Positions 36,063 through 47,827 of a DNA stretch of 64,000 nt are shown here, piece after piece; the stretch's first letter is position 1, and the number at the start of each line of letters is the position of its first letter. Below the pieces are notes generated by a model, which saw only the letters and a list, made by a program, of their open reading frames with translations, had not been told where the DNA came from and ran no database searches. Position numbers and translations under genes: made by a program. The stretch is from Pelodera strongyloides (taxonomy: Eukaryota; Nematoda; Chromadorea; Rhabditida; Rhabditidae): assembly GCA_036852015.1 (NCBI GenBank), contig JAANDG010000005.1, forward strand, positions 310,001 through 374,000, in the 5' to 3' direction.

Positions 36063-37394
36063 ACTTATCATAAATACATAGTATCAATATTGGCGCTCAC
36101 CCGCCGCCAATATTGTTCTACTAATAAAATGCGTGTACGGTAGATTGTGCAATACACGCGTTAGCCACCACCGTTTATTCCTGGTGCACAACAATAATAA
36201 AGACAAGCAACATGTGTTACCCTACGGGCGGAGATCCTGTTTACAAACTAATTAACAAACATCCTAATCCTAAATAACAACTATTACGAAATAATATTAA
36301 TTACTATCTGCATCTGCAGAGACAGGGTCTCCTACACTGTTTTAAAATCCGGCCGCTATGTGGTGAACATGGTATTCTTGTTGAGACAATTAACTACTGA
36401 AATTTTCTATGTCATGAATTATGAAATACCACGGTAAACTTTGGAATCATCTTAGCCTGTGTCTTTACTGAGCATTACAAACAAGTCCAAGGGTGGTTAT
36501 TATTTATGAATTGCATAGGGAAATCAATTTTCAAATATTGAGCTTGGTTTGAGCATTTACCTTTGATATCGTAATATGCTGAAAAATATTATCACAATTA
36601 AGAAAGTAATACATTTTAAGCTTATTGTTTCAAGGTGCAAAAAAAAGTATTGCTCTTCTATGTAGTAGTATATATTAGCTGATACCTTATACAAAGGCGA
36701 TAGAAAGTGATATCTATGAGAAAAACGTTTACGCCACTCATTTATACAAGGGTGGTTCAATACAGTGTTGGAAACCTTGTGACTTGCCCGTAGAGGTCCT
36801 AACAATAAGCTGTCGAGTAATAGATGACAAATTGCTCGCCGTTCGGCAGAATTTATAAATCACAAGTCACGACGACTTCAAGCTGGGGCGTCCCCGGTTT
36901 TCCTACGTAGTAGAAAGGTTTCTTCTGTCTTCTGTAAGCTTACCCACTCTTTGAAATATATTCCACTTTTGGATATTACGTAACCTTCAGCTAACAAAAA
37001 AATGGACTTGGAAAAAAAACTAGTTGGATTTCTAGGCAAATGTGCAATACAGGGTTTTTGTGTGAGCGAACAGCTCTAGCAACCGGCAAGATTATGCAGA
37101 TTTAGAAAGAGGGGATGGCTATAGGTGCATTGCCAATAGGAACGGATAAACAGCCAGTTTTACGCAATCCGAAGCATTTGCATCGCTAAGCTTATATGTG
37201 TTTCGTATTGTACTGAAGCATGTTTGTTTCTCGTCTCAGTTGTCGTTTTATATGTTGTGGTGCCGTTGTTGTAGCAAATGGCGGGTATGTTATAGGATAT
37301 CGGTAGTCTTACTTATCGTTAAGTCTAGAAGTTACCTCATCTGCGAGGTAAATGTCTAGCTACAGGCACACTTGAAAGTCGAAATGTCAACGCC

Positions 37395-37458
37395 ATGTTT
37401 TTATAAAGCACAACTTCAGCTTATTTTAGTGAGCATAACTTCAGCTTATTTTAGTGAT
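37395..37458 (+). repeat. Short tandem duplication
   Basis: (ATAA/ACAA)CTTCAGCTTATTTTAGTGA occurs twice in succession just upstream of the inverted-repeat element at 37483. Confidence 0.75.
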
Positions 37459-37482
37459 CAGCGTATTTACACTCTCTGTCAC

Positions 37483-37668
37483 TGCCAGAATTGTGTGTTC
37501 AAGTACTTTGTTCTTATACTAATACCAAAACAACATGCATGCGCTTTTTAGCACACAGCTCGAGTTATAAGTTACTAATGTTTCAGACCCTCTGTCGCGC
37601 TGTGAGCTAAAAAGCACATGAATGTTGTTTTGGTATTAGTATAAGTACTTGAACACACAAGTCTGGCA
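37483..37668. mobile_element. 186-bp inverted-repeat element (MITE-like)
   Basis: Terminal arms of about 65-70 bp: the left begins TGCCAGAATTGTGTGTTCAA and the right is its complement ending TCTGGCA, sharing TACTAATACCAAAACAACAT. The core is about 50 bp. Its ends differ from family A, so it is a separate family. No clear target duplication. Confidence 0.7.
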
Positions 37669-38407
37669 ATAGCATTAAAGATTTAAATTGTATTTATACT
37701 CTTCCTGTGTGTTGTGTCCACTAAATCACTAAATGCCCTTTAGTGCCCTCTACACAGAACGAAATAATTGCCGAAACCACAGAAAACCCATCGGTGGCCC
37801 ATCAATTGTTTTTTTACCGAAAAAACCATCTGGTGACCAGTTGATGACGGTTTTCGATGAAGCTTGGTCACCACCTGGTCAGGAAGAGGCCACCAAGTGG
37901 GCTGGCCAACGAAAAAAAAAACAGTGAACCGTCACCAAATGGTTCCTCCGTTTCATGTGATACTAGAACTCCAAACAGTGTCCTCGATCATAACACACAT
38001 TGCACCTCAACTATTTAGATCATTATTTTTCACATAAAGAAAACTATCACTAGCATGATCGCTTCCTCCTGAAAGACCATATATCATAAGCACAATTGCA
38101 TCCTATGGTGGTTTATTTCACAGAACAGCACTATAGCACAGATAGTGTCCGTAGATAGGGCAGCTATATCTTGCCGTGGCACCTTTTTACTTCCGCGCCA
38201 ATGTCGCATTCTATATGCGCGATTATTTGCAAAGAAGTGTGCAACTTGATGTGAAAGAAATGTGGAAAGAACGCAGCATTTAGTTGGTTTCTGTTGTAGA
38301 TGGATGTCGCGGCGCATGGCAACATTGTGTGTCTTACAGGCCACCGCCAACACTACCGCATGGCCGGTAGTGTTGGATGTTCAGTTCTGATATTCAAGGT
38401 CAACATT

Positions 38408-38595
38408 TTAAAGCGAAATACCGGCCGGTTTTTGAAACACATTGAGTACACCAGAATTTTGATGCATCTTATGCAAATGAACATAAATTAGAATAAAAAA
38501 TCGAACTAAATTCTAGCAAATTTGCATAAATACGCAAGAATTCAGTTGTCCCCGATGCGTTTCAAAAACCAGCCAGTACCAGTAGTTCGCTTTAA
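38408..38595. mobile_element. MITE family A, complete copy
   Basis: TTAA at both ends (38408-38411, 38592-38595). Left terminus AGCGAAATACCGGCCGGTTT; the right terminus is the complement with a few differences. The interior has TTATGCAAATGAACATAAAT and a partly palindromic AT-rich centre. Non-coding, 188 bp including both TTAA copies. Confidence 0.85.
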
Positions 38596-39354
38596 ATTTT
38601 AATAGCTTTTTACAGATATGAATATGCACATGAGAACAAACAATGTATACATATACTGTTAGTCTATTATGCATGCTTTATTCGGTGAGTAATAACGAAA
38701 AATTAGTGGCTAGAGCGCGCACTTTCCGCTACCGACGATGAAGTTCTGGTGAAGTAGTGATGTCTGAGAATAAATACCATGTACTTATTTAGTGTTTAAG
38801 TACTTTAACACTAGTACACCCTGTTAATTCAGCCACCTTTTTCGTAATTCTCAAGCGGTCAAACGAAAAATCGAAAACCTTGAACATCTCTGACAAGGGC
38901 AAGGGAAATCAGTGTCATGGGGAAGTGTTTTGCTTTGTTGTATACAACACAATATATGTAAGGTTAAAGGTTAAGTTGCCTACCCTACATGTAGAGTGCA
39001 TGTTGCTATTTATACTGCAAATTGTGCCATATATTCTTTGTAAACATATGTATAGACTCCCGATATCATTGTTTTCGCCAAACTTTGAGTGTTCTTGTAG
39101 TTTACTTTTGATATTTCGATTTGCACATTGAGCCTCCTGAATGTGTAGTGTATAGAGTCATGAATTAATTGATCTATAAGTCAGAATAAATCTTGCATGT
39201 AGGAGAGAGTATATGTATTGCTACGCGAAACACGCTGCGATCTGTGTTATGCAGCACATGAAATACCGTACACAGTTCACAACAAAAGTGCACCAATTAT
39301 GCGAAAGCGCATTTTTTGGCGGTTTCTTTTCAAATTTTCGACGATTTGCTTTTC

Positions 39355-39384
39355 TTTCTTGTTCTTGTTCTTGTTCTTGTTCCT
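39355..39384 (+). repeat. (TTCTTG)n hexanucleotide repeat
   Basis: About five units, the last reading TTCCTG. Its translation as FLFLFL or SCSCSC is an artefact. Confidence 0.85.
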
Positions 39385-39389
39385 GTTTT

Positions 39390-42300
39390 ATGTTTCTTTT
39401 ATGTTATTAATAGTTTCCTTCTACTGAGTCACTCGCTCGGGCGTTCTCTCGTGCATTGCTTGTAATCGGCCAAATGACTGTTTTATGCTTTCGGCGCGAA
39501 TAATGGAAACAATGGAAAAGTCATTTGCTATTTCAAAACGCTCTCGATTGTTTTGTGCCAGTGTCGAAGGTCGGCCGGTCATGCCGTTTTGCTGCCGGCT
39601 CTGATGCCATCTCCCCATTGTCCATATGACCTCCCTGACACGGGCTGTCCCCTGCCCACTCGCGTGCACGCCCTTTCCCTCTCAAATGATACTGTTCTGT
39701 GATTTGAATACCCCTGCCAATTAGTCTCGGCTAATTCAAAATTCAAGTTTAATATCCAAATGGTCTAATATTTGAACACCCTGCCGGTGCCACTTGCTTT
39801 CCAGCTTCTAAATTTCCTTTTAACCATCCCGAATAAGCTGCGTGACTGTTTACTATTTGTCTATCCAGTATGTGTAATCGATAATATGGCATTTCCTTAA
39901 CTACAATTAGTTTGATGGAAAAGGTGAATTTTCCTTGTATTTTTCAGATGATCAAGGGTTAAATCATCTAATATCACCTATCACCGACTTTTGTATTTAC
40001 ATTATAAATTATTTCTACAATCAACGTCCCCGTTGTGCTTTCCTGTAACTAGTGATCCACTGGCTGTCTTTTCAATCGTGCACTCTCGCCTTCAACTGTC
40101 ACAGTTTATGTCTCTTTCTCCCTTTTTGCCACCATCTTCGGGAAATTCATTCCAAATGACTATTGTCTATTTATATGTGCATGTATTGTATTGTTTTCGG
40201 TTGGTTGAAAGTTTCACTCCGCACTTGTTTGTTGCTGGAGGCGCACTGCTTTGTTGGCTTGTTTGTGTAGGATGTATTCAAAGTTTTAGTTCTAAAGTAA
40301 AGAATAAACCACCCACTGGGCCACTAACCCTAATCATATCCTTATTTAATGTCAATTTTCTTACAGATATGCGGCGAGCCCCGTGCTCGATTATTGAGAT
40401 AATTTGATAATTATTAATTACTAGAATGAATCAGTATATGGAAGCTTTTAAATTTGAAATGGAAAAAGGAACCAAAATTATCGCCTACCTAGCTCAGATC
40501 AGAATCAGAGTGTAAAAATTGTTGGATTGATCATCACTCGTAATGTCATGTACTGTCCATTGATTCGTTATCAATCCAAACATGTCCATTCTCCTCGTTC
40601 TCGTGCTCTCGCTTGTGCCGATCTTTTGTTTTCCACTTTTAAACTTATTTTCGTGCGTTTTGCTTAATTACCGTATTGTTACCCCAAAGTCAAAGAATTT
40701 TCTGTTATGTCGGCAAACATTCGTTTTCATCTCGTTTACTTTTTGTTTTCTATTACAGCGGGATGTTTCGCCACTCACCGCTACGAGCTTGACTGCTTGA
40801 CAATTATTGTTCTCCATTTCAACCGTTCACAACTTACACAAACTGGCGCTGCCTCTATCGCAGAGAGGTACAATTCACTTGTGTCCTCTGTATACTTGGA
40901 TTTTTGACCGTTACATGTAATTTGTTAGACTATACTCATTGTCAGTTGCAAACACGTGCCAAGAAGCTCAATTTCTGCAGCCAACGACTATAAATATAAG
41001 TCCTGAAACACGTATGATTTCGATTCGATTTTCAAACATTACTGCTTGAATGTTGGCATCCAGTCCAGCATGACCTAAACCGTGAAACCTTGATTTTAGT
41101 TTTTATGTCGGTTTGCTTTTCTGAGTTCGGACATCTACTTGACGAGTTATTTTTAATAATTTTAATTGAGCACAACCATGTACTTGACTTACATGTTATT
41201 TGATTCTTTGACTTTGATCCGACTTAATTTAGTATCTCCTCATTTTGAGTGAGAGTTCAATTGAAAAGGAGTTATTTGCGACTTTTGTAAGTCAAGTGGA
41301 CTTCCGACAATGAACTCATGTATTATTAAAGAATGCGTACTGACATACATTCATGTTGTACTTGCAAAAAGGATGTGCTCGTTTTCGGACATTTCGCTTG
41401 CAGACGTTTGTAGCTGTAGCTTTTCTTTTGTAAAGTAAAAATGCGGAGTGCACATAGTTGAGGATTTGAGTCATATTAGTTTTGAATGGTGTGCAAAGTT
41501 TTTGCAGGGACAACTTTCCGGAACTTGTAGTTCTACAGTTCAACTCGAAAACTGGTAGTTCCGTTTATAGTGGCCCACGCCCAGTAACCGTATAGTAATC
41601 AGCTATAGATTGCAATGCAATGCTTTGTTCACCAATCAAGAAATACGGTTTATCGATCTAGCTCTTGGTTTATAGTGACAAAATTGTTGGCTGGTACAAT
41701 TAGTAGTACGTGGTGTTGTTATTGCCCAAACCCGATTCACCGATTGTATAGTATGGTTTGATAGTTGGGATTAGAATAAATCAGTGAATCAGTTATAGTT
41801 GTACCATTGAGTGTGCCAGCGTACAGGCGTACACGGTACGGTCTAGGCTATCCTACTTTTTGCACTTCTCTGAGTCTATAACTAAATAACTTCTCTGTAA
41901 CTCTGTGACCGTGACACCTAATCTGTGTCACTTCGAAGTCTTGAACTATTTCTGGACTTACAACTTACACTTACAATTCTTTTTTTTATGAATGCCACTT
42001 TATTCAGACATCAAGAAATAAATCAAGAAAGTCACAAGAATATAGAGGTCCTTGGCCTAGAGGTCTCTTCTCGTCTGCTTTTTGCTGTTCCGCAGTCCTC
42101 TAGTCCTTTTCTGTCTGAGTCTGACCATCTGCCATTCACTAATATATAAGTCGCCATAGCCTGAAACCAAGGTCACTTTTATCGGTCTCGCAGTCTCGCT
42201 AGAAAAAGTACGGGAAATGGGAAATGCCCATTGCCCGCTCGGTTGCGCGCGGCGGCGATTTCATCAAATTTCCCCTCTTGTTACAATCTCGACTTTCATA

Positions 42301-43055
42301 GGTGTGTCACGTGTTTTACGCTTTGCAGAAGTAGAAAGGTATGAGGAGACGGTATATTTGTTTACGTGCACTTTGGTTGATTGTGTACGTAAGTGCAATG
42401 TGCAAGATACGCTGCCGTTCTAGGAGTATAGTTTGTGATTGAATATTATATATTTTTATATTTTTTCCAACTTTCACGTTACCTGGTGCTCAGTGACTGT
42501 ATTGGTAATAGATAACGATATTAGGTATGTGGTAGAAATGTGCGCTCTTGTTCTTGCTTTGCTGTGTTAATCTGAAGTTTTTCTGCTAGAACTTCCACAG
42601 TGCTCATCATCGTAAAATTTAGATGAAAATAGGAAATCAATCCTGCACATAGTGGAAAATAGCGTGTTACAGTACAGTTTCCAAGTTTGTGATATATATC
42701 AGAGGGCTAATGATAGTTGTTTTCCATTGTGTGCAAGATTGTTGTCCTCTATTTCGTCTTCGACTGATCAAATGATTGCAGTGACCCTGATGGTACCAGT
42801 TGCTTGTTGACACTGCTCAGTCTATCAATTCCTTGTGGTTGGTAAATTTTCTTCGTCTTTTTGTTGATTGACTTGCCCCCCCGACCCGAGAGTCCGGCTG
42901 GCGGCTCCCAGTGATTTCTTATCTCCCTATGTTAACTTATGTTCGAAGTAAAGTTTGCTAAAATGATAGCTGGTAAGCTGGTTCTATTTGAATTTTGAAT
43001 ATGGTGTGTACATAATACATGTGTAGACGTACATGCGCACAATTGTTAGGAGTGC
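39390..43055. other. Gene-poor spacer
   Basis: Mostly AT-rich DNA with many TTTTGTTT-type tracts and short frames lacking splice support. I see no recognisable exon, RNA gene or complete transposon. Confidence 0.45.
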
Positions 43056-43060
43056 TTTTT

Positions 43061-43107
43061 TATATAACTCTTTATTCAATTAATAAAATTGAATAAAGAG
43101 TTATATA
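43061..43107. repeat. Perfect hairpin, 21-bp arms
   Basis: TATATAACTCTTTATTCAATT and its exact complement flank the 5-base loop AATAA. AT-rich and able to form a cruciform. AATAAA occurs on the plus strand across the loop and within the right arm. Confidence 0.9.
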
Positions 43108-43334
43108 TGATGTGTGTTGAAGATACCAGGTACGGTAGTTCGGTAGTTGTCACTTCATGTGCTCTTGATGCGTAGTACTCAATTCAATACTTTTAATTCT
43201 AATATTTCTTACGTGCGAGCACATTTTCCCTGTCTTTAGGTACTCCTCACTGTTGCTTCCTTGCATTGTTAGCGCCGGGTATTGTATTGAATGAGTTTTT
43301 TGTTTATTGTTATTTTTTCAAGTTCGCGTCTTTT

Positions 43335-43375
43335 TTTTTGAAAATATGCAACACGGCGTTGCATATTTTCAAAAA
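43335..43375. repeat. Perfect hairpin, 18-bp arms
   Basis: TTTTTGAAAATATGCAAC and its exact complement flank the loop ACGGC. It lies 228 bp from the 43061 hairpin; the two sequences are unrelated. Confidence 0.9.
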
Positions 43376-43926
43376 GGCAACGCATTTCGCAATGTCCAGA
43401 TTGCATACAGTTTTTTCTAGTTTCAGTAACTTTGTGAAAACGCCGGAGTTGTGAGGAGATATCAACAAATAGAGATGAGGTGGAAATTTCTTGCGTAAAA
43501 TTTAACCCAGCGATATTATTCTGATAATTACGTAAGTAAGTACGAGAACGAGAACTTTATACTTTTATGTTACTTTTACTTTATGATTTCTGATTTTATA
43601 GGAAGCATGTATGTTAGAGGCTTAGAGGTAAGGTAAATGAACTTGATTGAAAATTGAAACCAGATCCTGATGGTGCTTTTTTGTCCCTCACGATTCTCGT
43701 CCTCTCGTGCAACAGCTGTGCGGAGAGGGAGCGGGTTGAATAATGTGAGATTATCTTTTTGCTCTTGATGCCCTTTGCCATTTGCCCTTCTCCCTTGCCC
43801 ACTAACAAACTAACAACTTGAATCTTGAATCGTTCATCGATCATATGTTTTCTGTTAGTTAGCTGTCAAATCTATAATTTGAAGATCTGTGGTCTAAGGC
43901 TCTCGCTCTCGGTTCTCTATTTATAT

Positions 43927-44018
43927 TTAAAGCGAAGTACTGACCGGTTTTTGAAGCGCATAGTGGACAGCGATAACTGAATTCTCACGTATTTATGCTA
44001 AGGTGCTCGAATCTTTTT
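43927..44018 (+). mobile_element. MITE family A, left half
   Basis: Starts TTTAAAGCGAAGTACTGACC then GGTTTTTGAAGCGCA and ACTGAATTCTCACGTATTTATGC, matching the left half of complete copies. The right half is missing. Confidence 0.6.
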
Positions 44019-44884
44019 TGTGGGTTGCAATAGCAATATACACGTGACCACTTGGTAATTTGAATATCGTATGGTAATAGCTGGAGCCGGGGTCTGTTTT
44101 TCTCTACCTACTCTCTCGCCTCCTCTTTCTCCCTGTCTCTCTGTGTCCCTGTTTGTCACTCGTCTACTTTCATCCTATGCGTCTGTGTATGTCTATGTGT
44201 CCCTGGCCAGTTCTATTGATTTCGCGCCCTTTCTCCCTTCTCATCACAGAAAATGTACTCTTCTTCTGTCCGGTATTTTTATTTTACTATACTAAAGTCA
44301 ACTGACAGAACCTGAACCTGTGTATAATCACTCTGAATGCACCTCGCAACTCTACATCTACGCTTAGTTTTTCTTGCTACTCATGTAAATTATTAGGATA
44401 ATCAATCGCGATGTTCCATACTTGTGAGGGCACTGTGCTTAGTGTTCGTATTTACGGCTGAGGAAATTCAGTAGTTGTCGATGCCTTAGGGCCCTTGTGC
44501 ACTTTTGGTTGACTGGCTAGTTCATTTTACGATTTTTGAGCTTCAACTTCAGCTGGCTCACTTCTAAAAACTCAAAGACGCTTAGATTGCTCTCTGAATG
44601 TCACGGAATTGATGAATTTGTGGACCAAATGATAAACCCTTGTTTATCTTTTATACTCACGTGTGTTGGGTTGATACGTTGACAGAAAGGGTTAGCTGTA
44701 TCTGTATTTACAGCCTACACTGCCACAATCACAATCTTACGGATGCACACGTTTTCTGATGTCTGAAATTCTGACTACTGATGTACTGATATATCGGTGT
44801 TGGTTATCTGTCTCTTTACTCCACCTTATTATTCTTACGGTATAATGGTATGTGGTGTACTTTAGTCTTATACTATATTGAATA

Positions 44885-46758
44885 CTTTATTCTGAAAAGA
44901 ACAAAAGCGAAATAATACATCGTGAACAAATACATACAAAAAAAAACGTAAAGCGAAATACTGGACAACACAAAAATACGGAAAAGGTTCGTAGGTAAAT
45001 GGCTATAGGCTATACGTGGGGATAAGTAAGAGAATTTCGATTGAGCCGAGTTTTGAAAATTACTACACTAGAAGGGAAGGGATGGAAAACTTCAAGAGGT
45101 AAGGAATTCCACGATCTGACTACGCGCCTTTGGTAGAAGTGACATGAGACATCAGAGCTAGAAGAACAATGTTTCAGTTGATATGTGTGACAATTACGAG
45201 GAGGACGGTCAGAAAATTCGAAAGAAGGAGAAGGGTAAAAATCACGAGAGAAAACAGAACGATAACAACGTACAAGGTCATAAACTATTCTACGGTGTTC
45301 GAGAGATTTCAGATCAAATGAATGGAGGAGATCAACGTAAGGAACTGCATCGGTTTTGGGAAAACATTTCTTATAGGCGAACGATAAAAACCGCTTTTGG
45401 ACAGCTTCAATTTTGTTTATTAGGGTAAGTTGGTGAGGATTCCATACTTCTGAAGCATATTCCAAGAGAGGTCTACAAAAAGCAATGAAAGCAGCACGGT
45501 AAGTGGAAAGATGTGGAAATTTTATAGACCGTAGGATACAATAAGAAACGCGTTTACTACTTGAAATGATGTTATTGATATGAGAGGTGAATGAGAGATC
45601 ACTACCTATAGTAACACCAAGGTCTTTACAATCCGTGGGATGGTCAAGGATACGATCGGCAATACGGAAAGGGTATTCAAATTGACTACATACATCAAGA
45701 ATGAAAGACTTGCTACTAGAACAATGCATTTGCCAGAGAGAGCACCAATTGTCAAGGGACTGTAGATCAGATTTGATAACGGAAAAGTCAAAGTGGGGAT
45801 CAACGATAGGACGATAAATTTTTAAGTCATCGGCAAACAAAAGACATTTACTAGTGATATGGTCAGGTAGATCATTTATAAATAAAAGAAACAGAACAGG
45901 TCCTAAAACACTTCCTTGAGGAACACCACTAGAGGCTACACGGATGGATGAGGTAGATTCGCCTATACGAACAGAAAAGGTACGACTAGAAAGATAACTG
46001 TTTATCCACCTGATTAGCATGGGAGAAATGGCATAGGTTTGCATTTTGTGGATAAGCAGTTGATGGTTAACTTTATCGAACGCTTTTTCGAAATCAATAT
46101 AAGCACAAGCGGTCTGGTGATTCAAATCCTTAGATGAAATCCAATCTTGGAGCATTATAAGCAACTGAGAGGCCGTTGAATGATTAGAACGAAAACCAAA
46201 TTGAGCGGAGGACATAAAATTATTCCTATCCATGTGACCGACAATGGACTGCTTAATAATAATTTCTAACAATTTGCACACAGAAGAGGTAAGGGAAATA
46301 GGGCGATAATTGGAGCATAGAGTTTTCGAGGACTTTTTATGTAGTGGGGTAACAATGGCAGTTCTCCATTGCTGAGGAACTTCGCCAGTAAGAAGAGAGC
46401 AATTGAAGAGTTTACATAAATGGGGAGCGAGCAAATGAATACATTTCAACAAAAAGTAGGATGGAATATCACCTGGTGTACGACTACACTTTGACTTTAA
46501 TTTACGGCTTGCATCAATTACATTAGAAGGGGTACAGAGGAAGGGATCATCAACAACGGTGCATACACGATTATCAAGAGTGGGTAGATTTGTAATAGGG
46601 CCAGGGTCAGAGAAAACTGAAACAAAATAATCTGCAAACACTTCAACAATTTCCGGCTTATTTGTTAACAAATTTGTGGTACATGGATCCTCAATACAAG
46701 AAATTTCAGAATTTACCTTAGTTGTGCGAAGATAGGAATAGAAACGGCGAGGGCAACC
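44885..46758 (-). mobile_element. 5'-truncated non-LTR retrotransposon (jockey/CR1-like LINE)
   Basis: The minus-strand reverse transcriptase frame starts abruptly at about 46758 with no endonuclease domain upstream, the usual product of incomplete reverse transcription. A 3' region of about 120 bp follows the stop, with AATAAA near the end (about 44888). The 3' region contains a short patch resembling a MITE family A end (AAAGCGAAATACTGG, near 44951). No target duplication is visible. On the upstream side it directly abuts sequence resembling the start of the window's LTR (46761). Confidence 0.85.
45010..46758 (-). CDS. LINE reverse transcriptase ORF2, N-terminally truncated, frame intact
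   Basis: About 582 open codons. The reverse transcriptase palm and fingers are in order: SNYRPISLTSSVCKLLE, then AYIDFEKAFDKVNH (catalytic Asp), GVPQGSVLGPVLFLLFINDL, and the catalytic LLFADDLKIY, followed by a thumb and a C-terminal domain typical of jockey/CR1-like elements (ending near RVVRSWNSLP). The apurinic endonuclease that normally precedes it is missing. The first in-frame upstream stop lies in flanking DNA, so no native start exists. No frameshift or stop interrupts the domain, suggesting fairly recent insertion, but without an endonuclease and 5' promoter the copy should be immobile. Confidence 0.85.
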   Translation of the reverse strand, partial: GCPRRFYSYLRTTKVNSEISCIEDPCTTNLLTNKPEIVEVFADYFVSVFSDPGPITNLPTLDNRVCTVVDDPFLCTPSNVIDASRKLKSKCSRTPGDIPSYFLLKCIHLLAPHLCKLFNCSLLTGEVPQQWRTAIVTPLHKKSSKTLCSNYRPISLTSSVCKLLEIIIKQSIVGHMDRNNFMSSAQFGFRSNHSTASQLLIMLQDWISSKDLNHQTACAYIDFEKAFDKVNHQLLIHKMQTYAISPMLIRWINSYLSSRTFSVRIGESTSSIRVASSGVPQGSVLGPVLFLLFINDLPDHITSKCLLFADDLKIYRPIVDPHFDFSVIKSDLQSLDNWCSLWQMHCSSSKSFILDVCSQFEYPFRIADRILDHPTDCKDLGVTIGSDLSFTSHINNIISSSKRVSYCILRSIKFPHLSTYRAAFIAFCRPLLEYASEVWNPHQLTLINKIEAVQKRFLSFAYKKCFPKTDAVPYVDLLHSFDLKSLEHRRIVYDLVRCYRSVFSRDFYPSPSFEFSDRPPRNCHTYQLKHCSSSSDVSCHFYQRRVVRSWNSLPLEVFHPFPSSVVIFKTRLNRNSLTYPHV

Positions 46759-46760
46759 AC

Positions 46761-46810
46761 TGTTGAACTGCCGTTAGTTTCACTCAGGCATGTCTTTATT
46801 CAGCAGTATC
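46761..46810 (-). repeat. Possible fragment of a related LTR
   Basis: TGTTGAACTGCC followed about 20 bases later by GTCTTTATTCAGC aligns with the start of the 5232/7267 LTR (TGTTGTAGCGGC and GTCTTTATTCAGC with nearly the same spacing). The rest does not match and no second end or target duplication was found. Confidence 0.3.
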
Positions 46811-47276
46811 CGTAAAGAAAGTGTATGAATATGAATGATCAGTATTTGTATCATCGGGTGGAAGAGAGGATATATTGTGTATTATTTTTTATCAGTTGTA
46901 ATAATAATAACTTTATTGGTATGATCGATAGTTTGTTATGTTTATGTCTAGCTGTCTACTGTATATATTGGGAATTTGGGAATTCGCAACATTGGTTGTT
47001 ATTTGTTGCGCAGCCAAAACACTGCTTTGAGTGCGTATTGAGCTGAAATTCATTTTTTTAGTCCGCCCCGCTTTTTAAATCTCTGAATATCATCTGTGTA
47101 CATAACCGTTCTATTTAATGTCGACCATTTGACAATTTGACTCTCTTTTTTTTTTTGGAAGTGATTGGCTCATTGTCAGCTGCAGTGTTTCTGCCACTGG
47201 GGGTGTCCGTGCCCCTTTTTCAATTTTGAAACTTGAAATAATCTTTAGAAGTTTAAATTTGTTTGTCAGATTGAAA

Positions 47277-47313
47277 ATGACGGATGTGGAGGAAGCGAGG
47301 AGAGAGCAGTCGG
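47277..47313 (+). CDS. Possible short 5' exon (MTDVEEARREQSG)
   Basis: ATG with an A-rich context, 12 codons, then a GTAATA donor. It lies 1.8 kb upstream of the KLHDC3-like gene on the same strand. A possible acceptor at 48996 (TTTGCAG) would extend the frame by about 17 codons before a stop, so it could encode an upstream ORF or belong to an unrecognised transcript. Weak evidence. Confidence 0.2.
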
Positions 47314-47711
47314 GTAATATCGAATATCCTTTTTGGTTTATATGGTTTTGTTTTGATCTTTGAGCACCGAGTTCTTCATTCAGGTTCAGTAACAGTTAGC
47401 GACAGTTAGCTTGAAACGTTCTATTATTGTTTTTCGGAGTATTACAGTGTAACTGGATAGATGTCCGTGACAACTGCTCCTCGGCTTTTTTGTTCCCTCC
47501 TTTTGTTTTATCATTTCTTTTTCTTTTTGCTTGGTTTTCTACTTGTGACAGAGATTCTGTTACTGGAATTTTAGTTTAAATTTAGATAAGTATGAGGTAA
47601 GTCTCGCTTTATGTGAAAAGTATGAACTGCATATGCATTCCCATGTATTGCACATTCACGGCACCATGTGGAGTGCAGTTGTCGAGCACCACAGTCATGC
47701 GCCATATCGCT

Positions 47712-47827
47712 TTAAAGCGAAATGCTAGCCTCTTTGGAAAATTTGCATATGATAAGCGTACGATCGTCCACGGCAATCGTACACAATTAGCAAAGGATTT
47801 TCCAAAGAGGCTAGCATTGAGCTTTAA
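47712..47827. mobile_element. Short TTAA-flanked inverted-repeat element
   Basis: TTAA at both ends. Left terminus AGCGAAATGCTAGCCTCTTT; right terminus AAGAGGCTAGCATTGAGCT. The arms of about 27 bp differ from family A beyond the first 8 bases, so this is a separate variant. It abuts a family B-like segment (about 47602-47711) that ends in ATATCGCTTTAA, so the two share or nearly share a TTAA. Confidence 0.7.

Noticed and set aside
37733..37927. 64-codon lysine-rich frame
   Set aside because: The region contains imperfect inverted GGTGACCAG/CTGGTCACC-type repeats and ends in a poly(A) stretch; more likely repeat-derived. No partner exon.
39213..39427. Membrane-protein-like frame rich in Phe/Leu or Cys/Ser
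   Set aside because: Produced by the (TTCTTG)n repeat in two phases.
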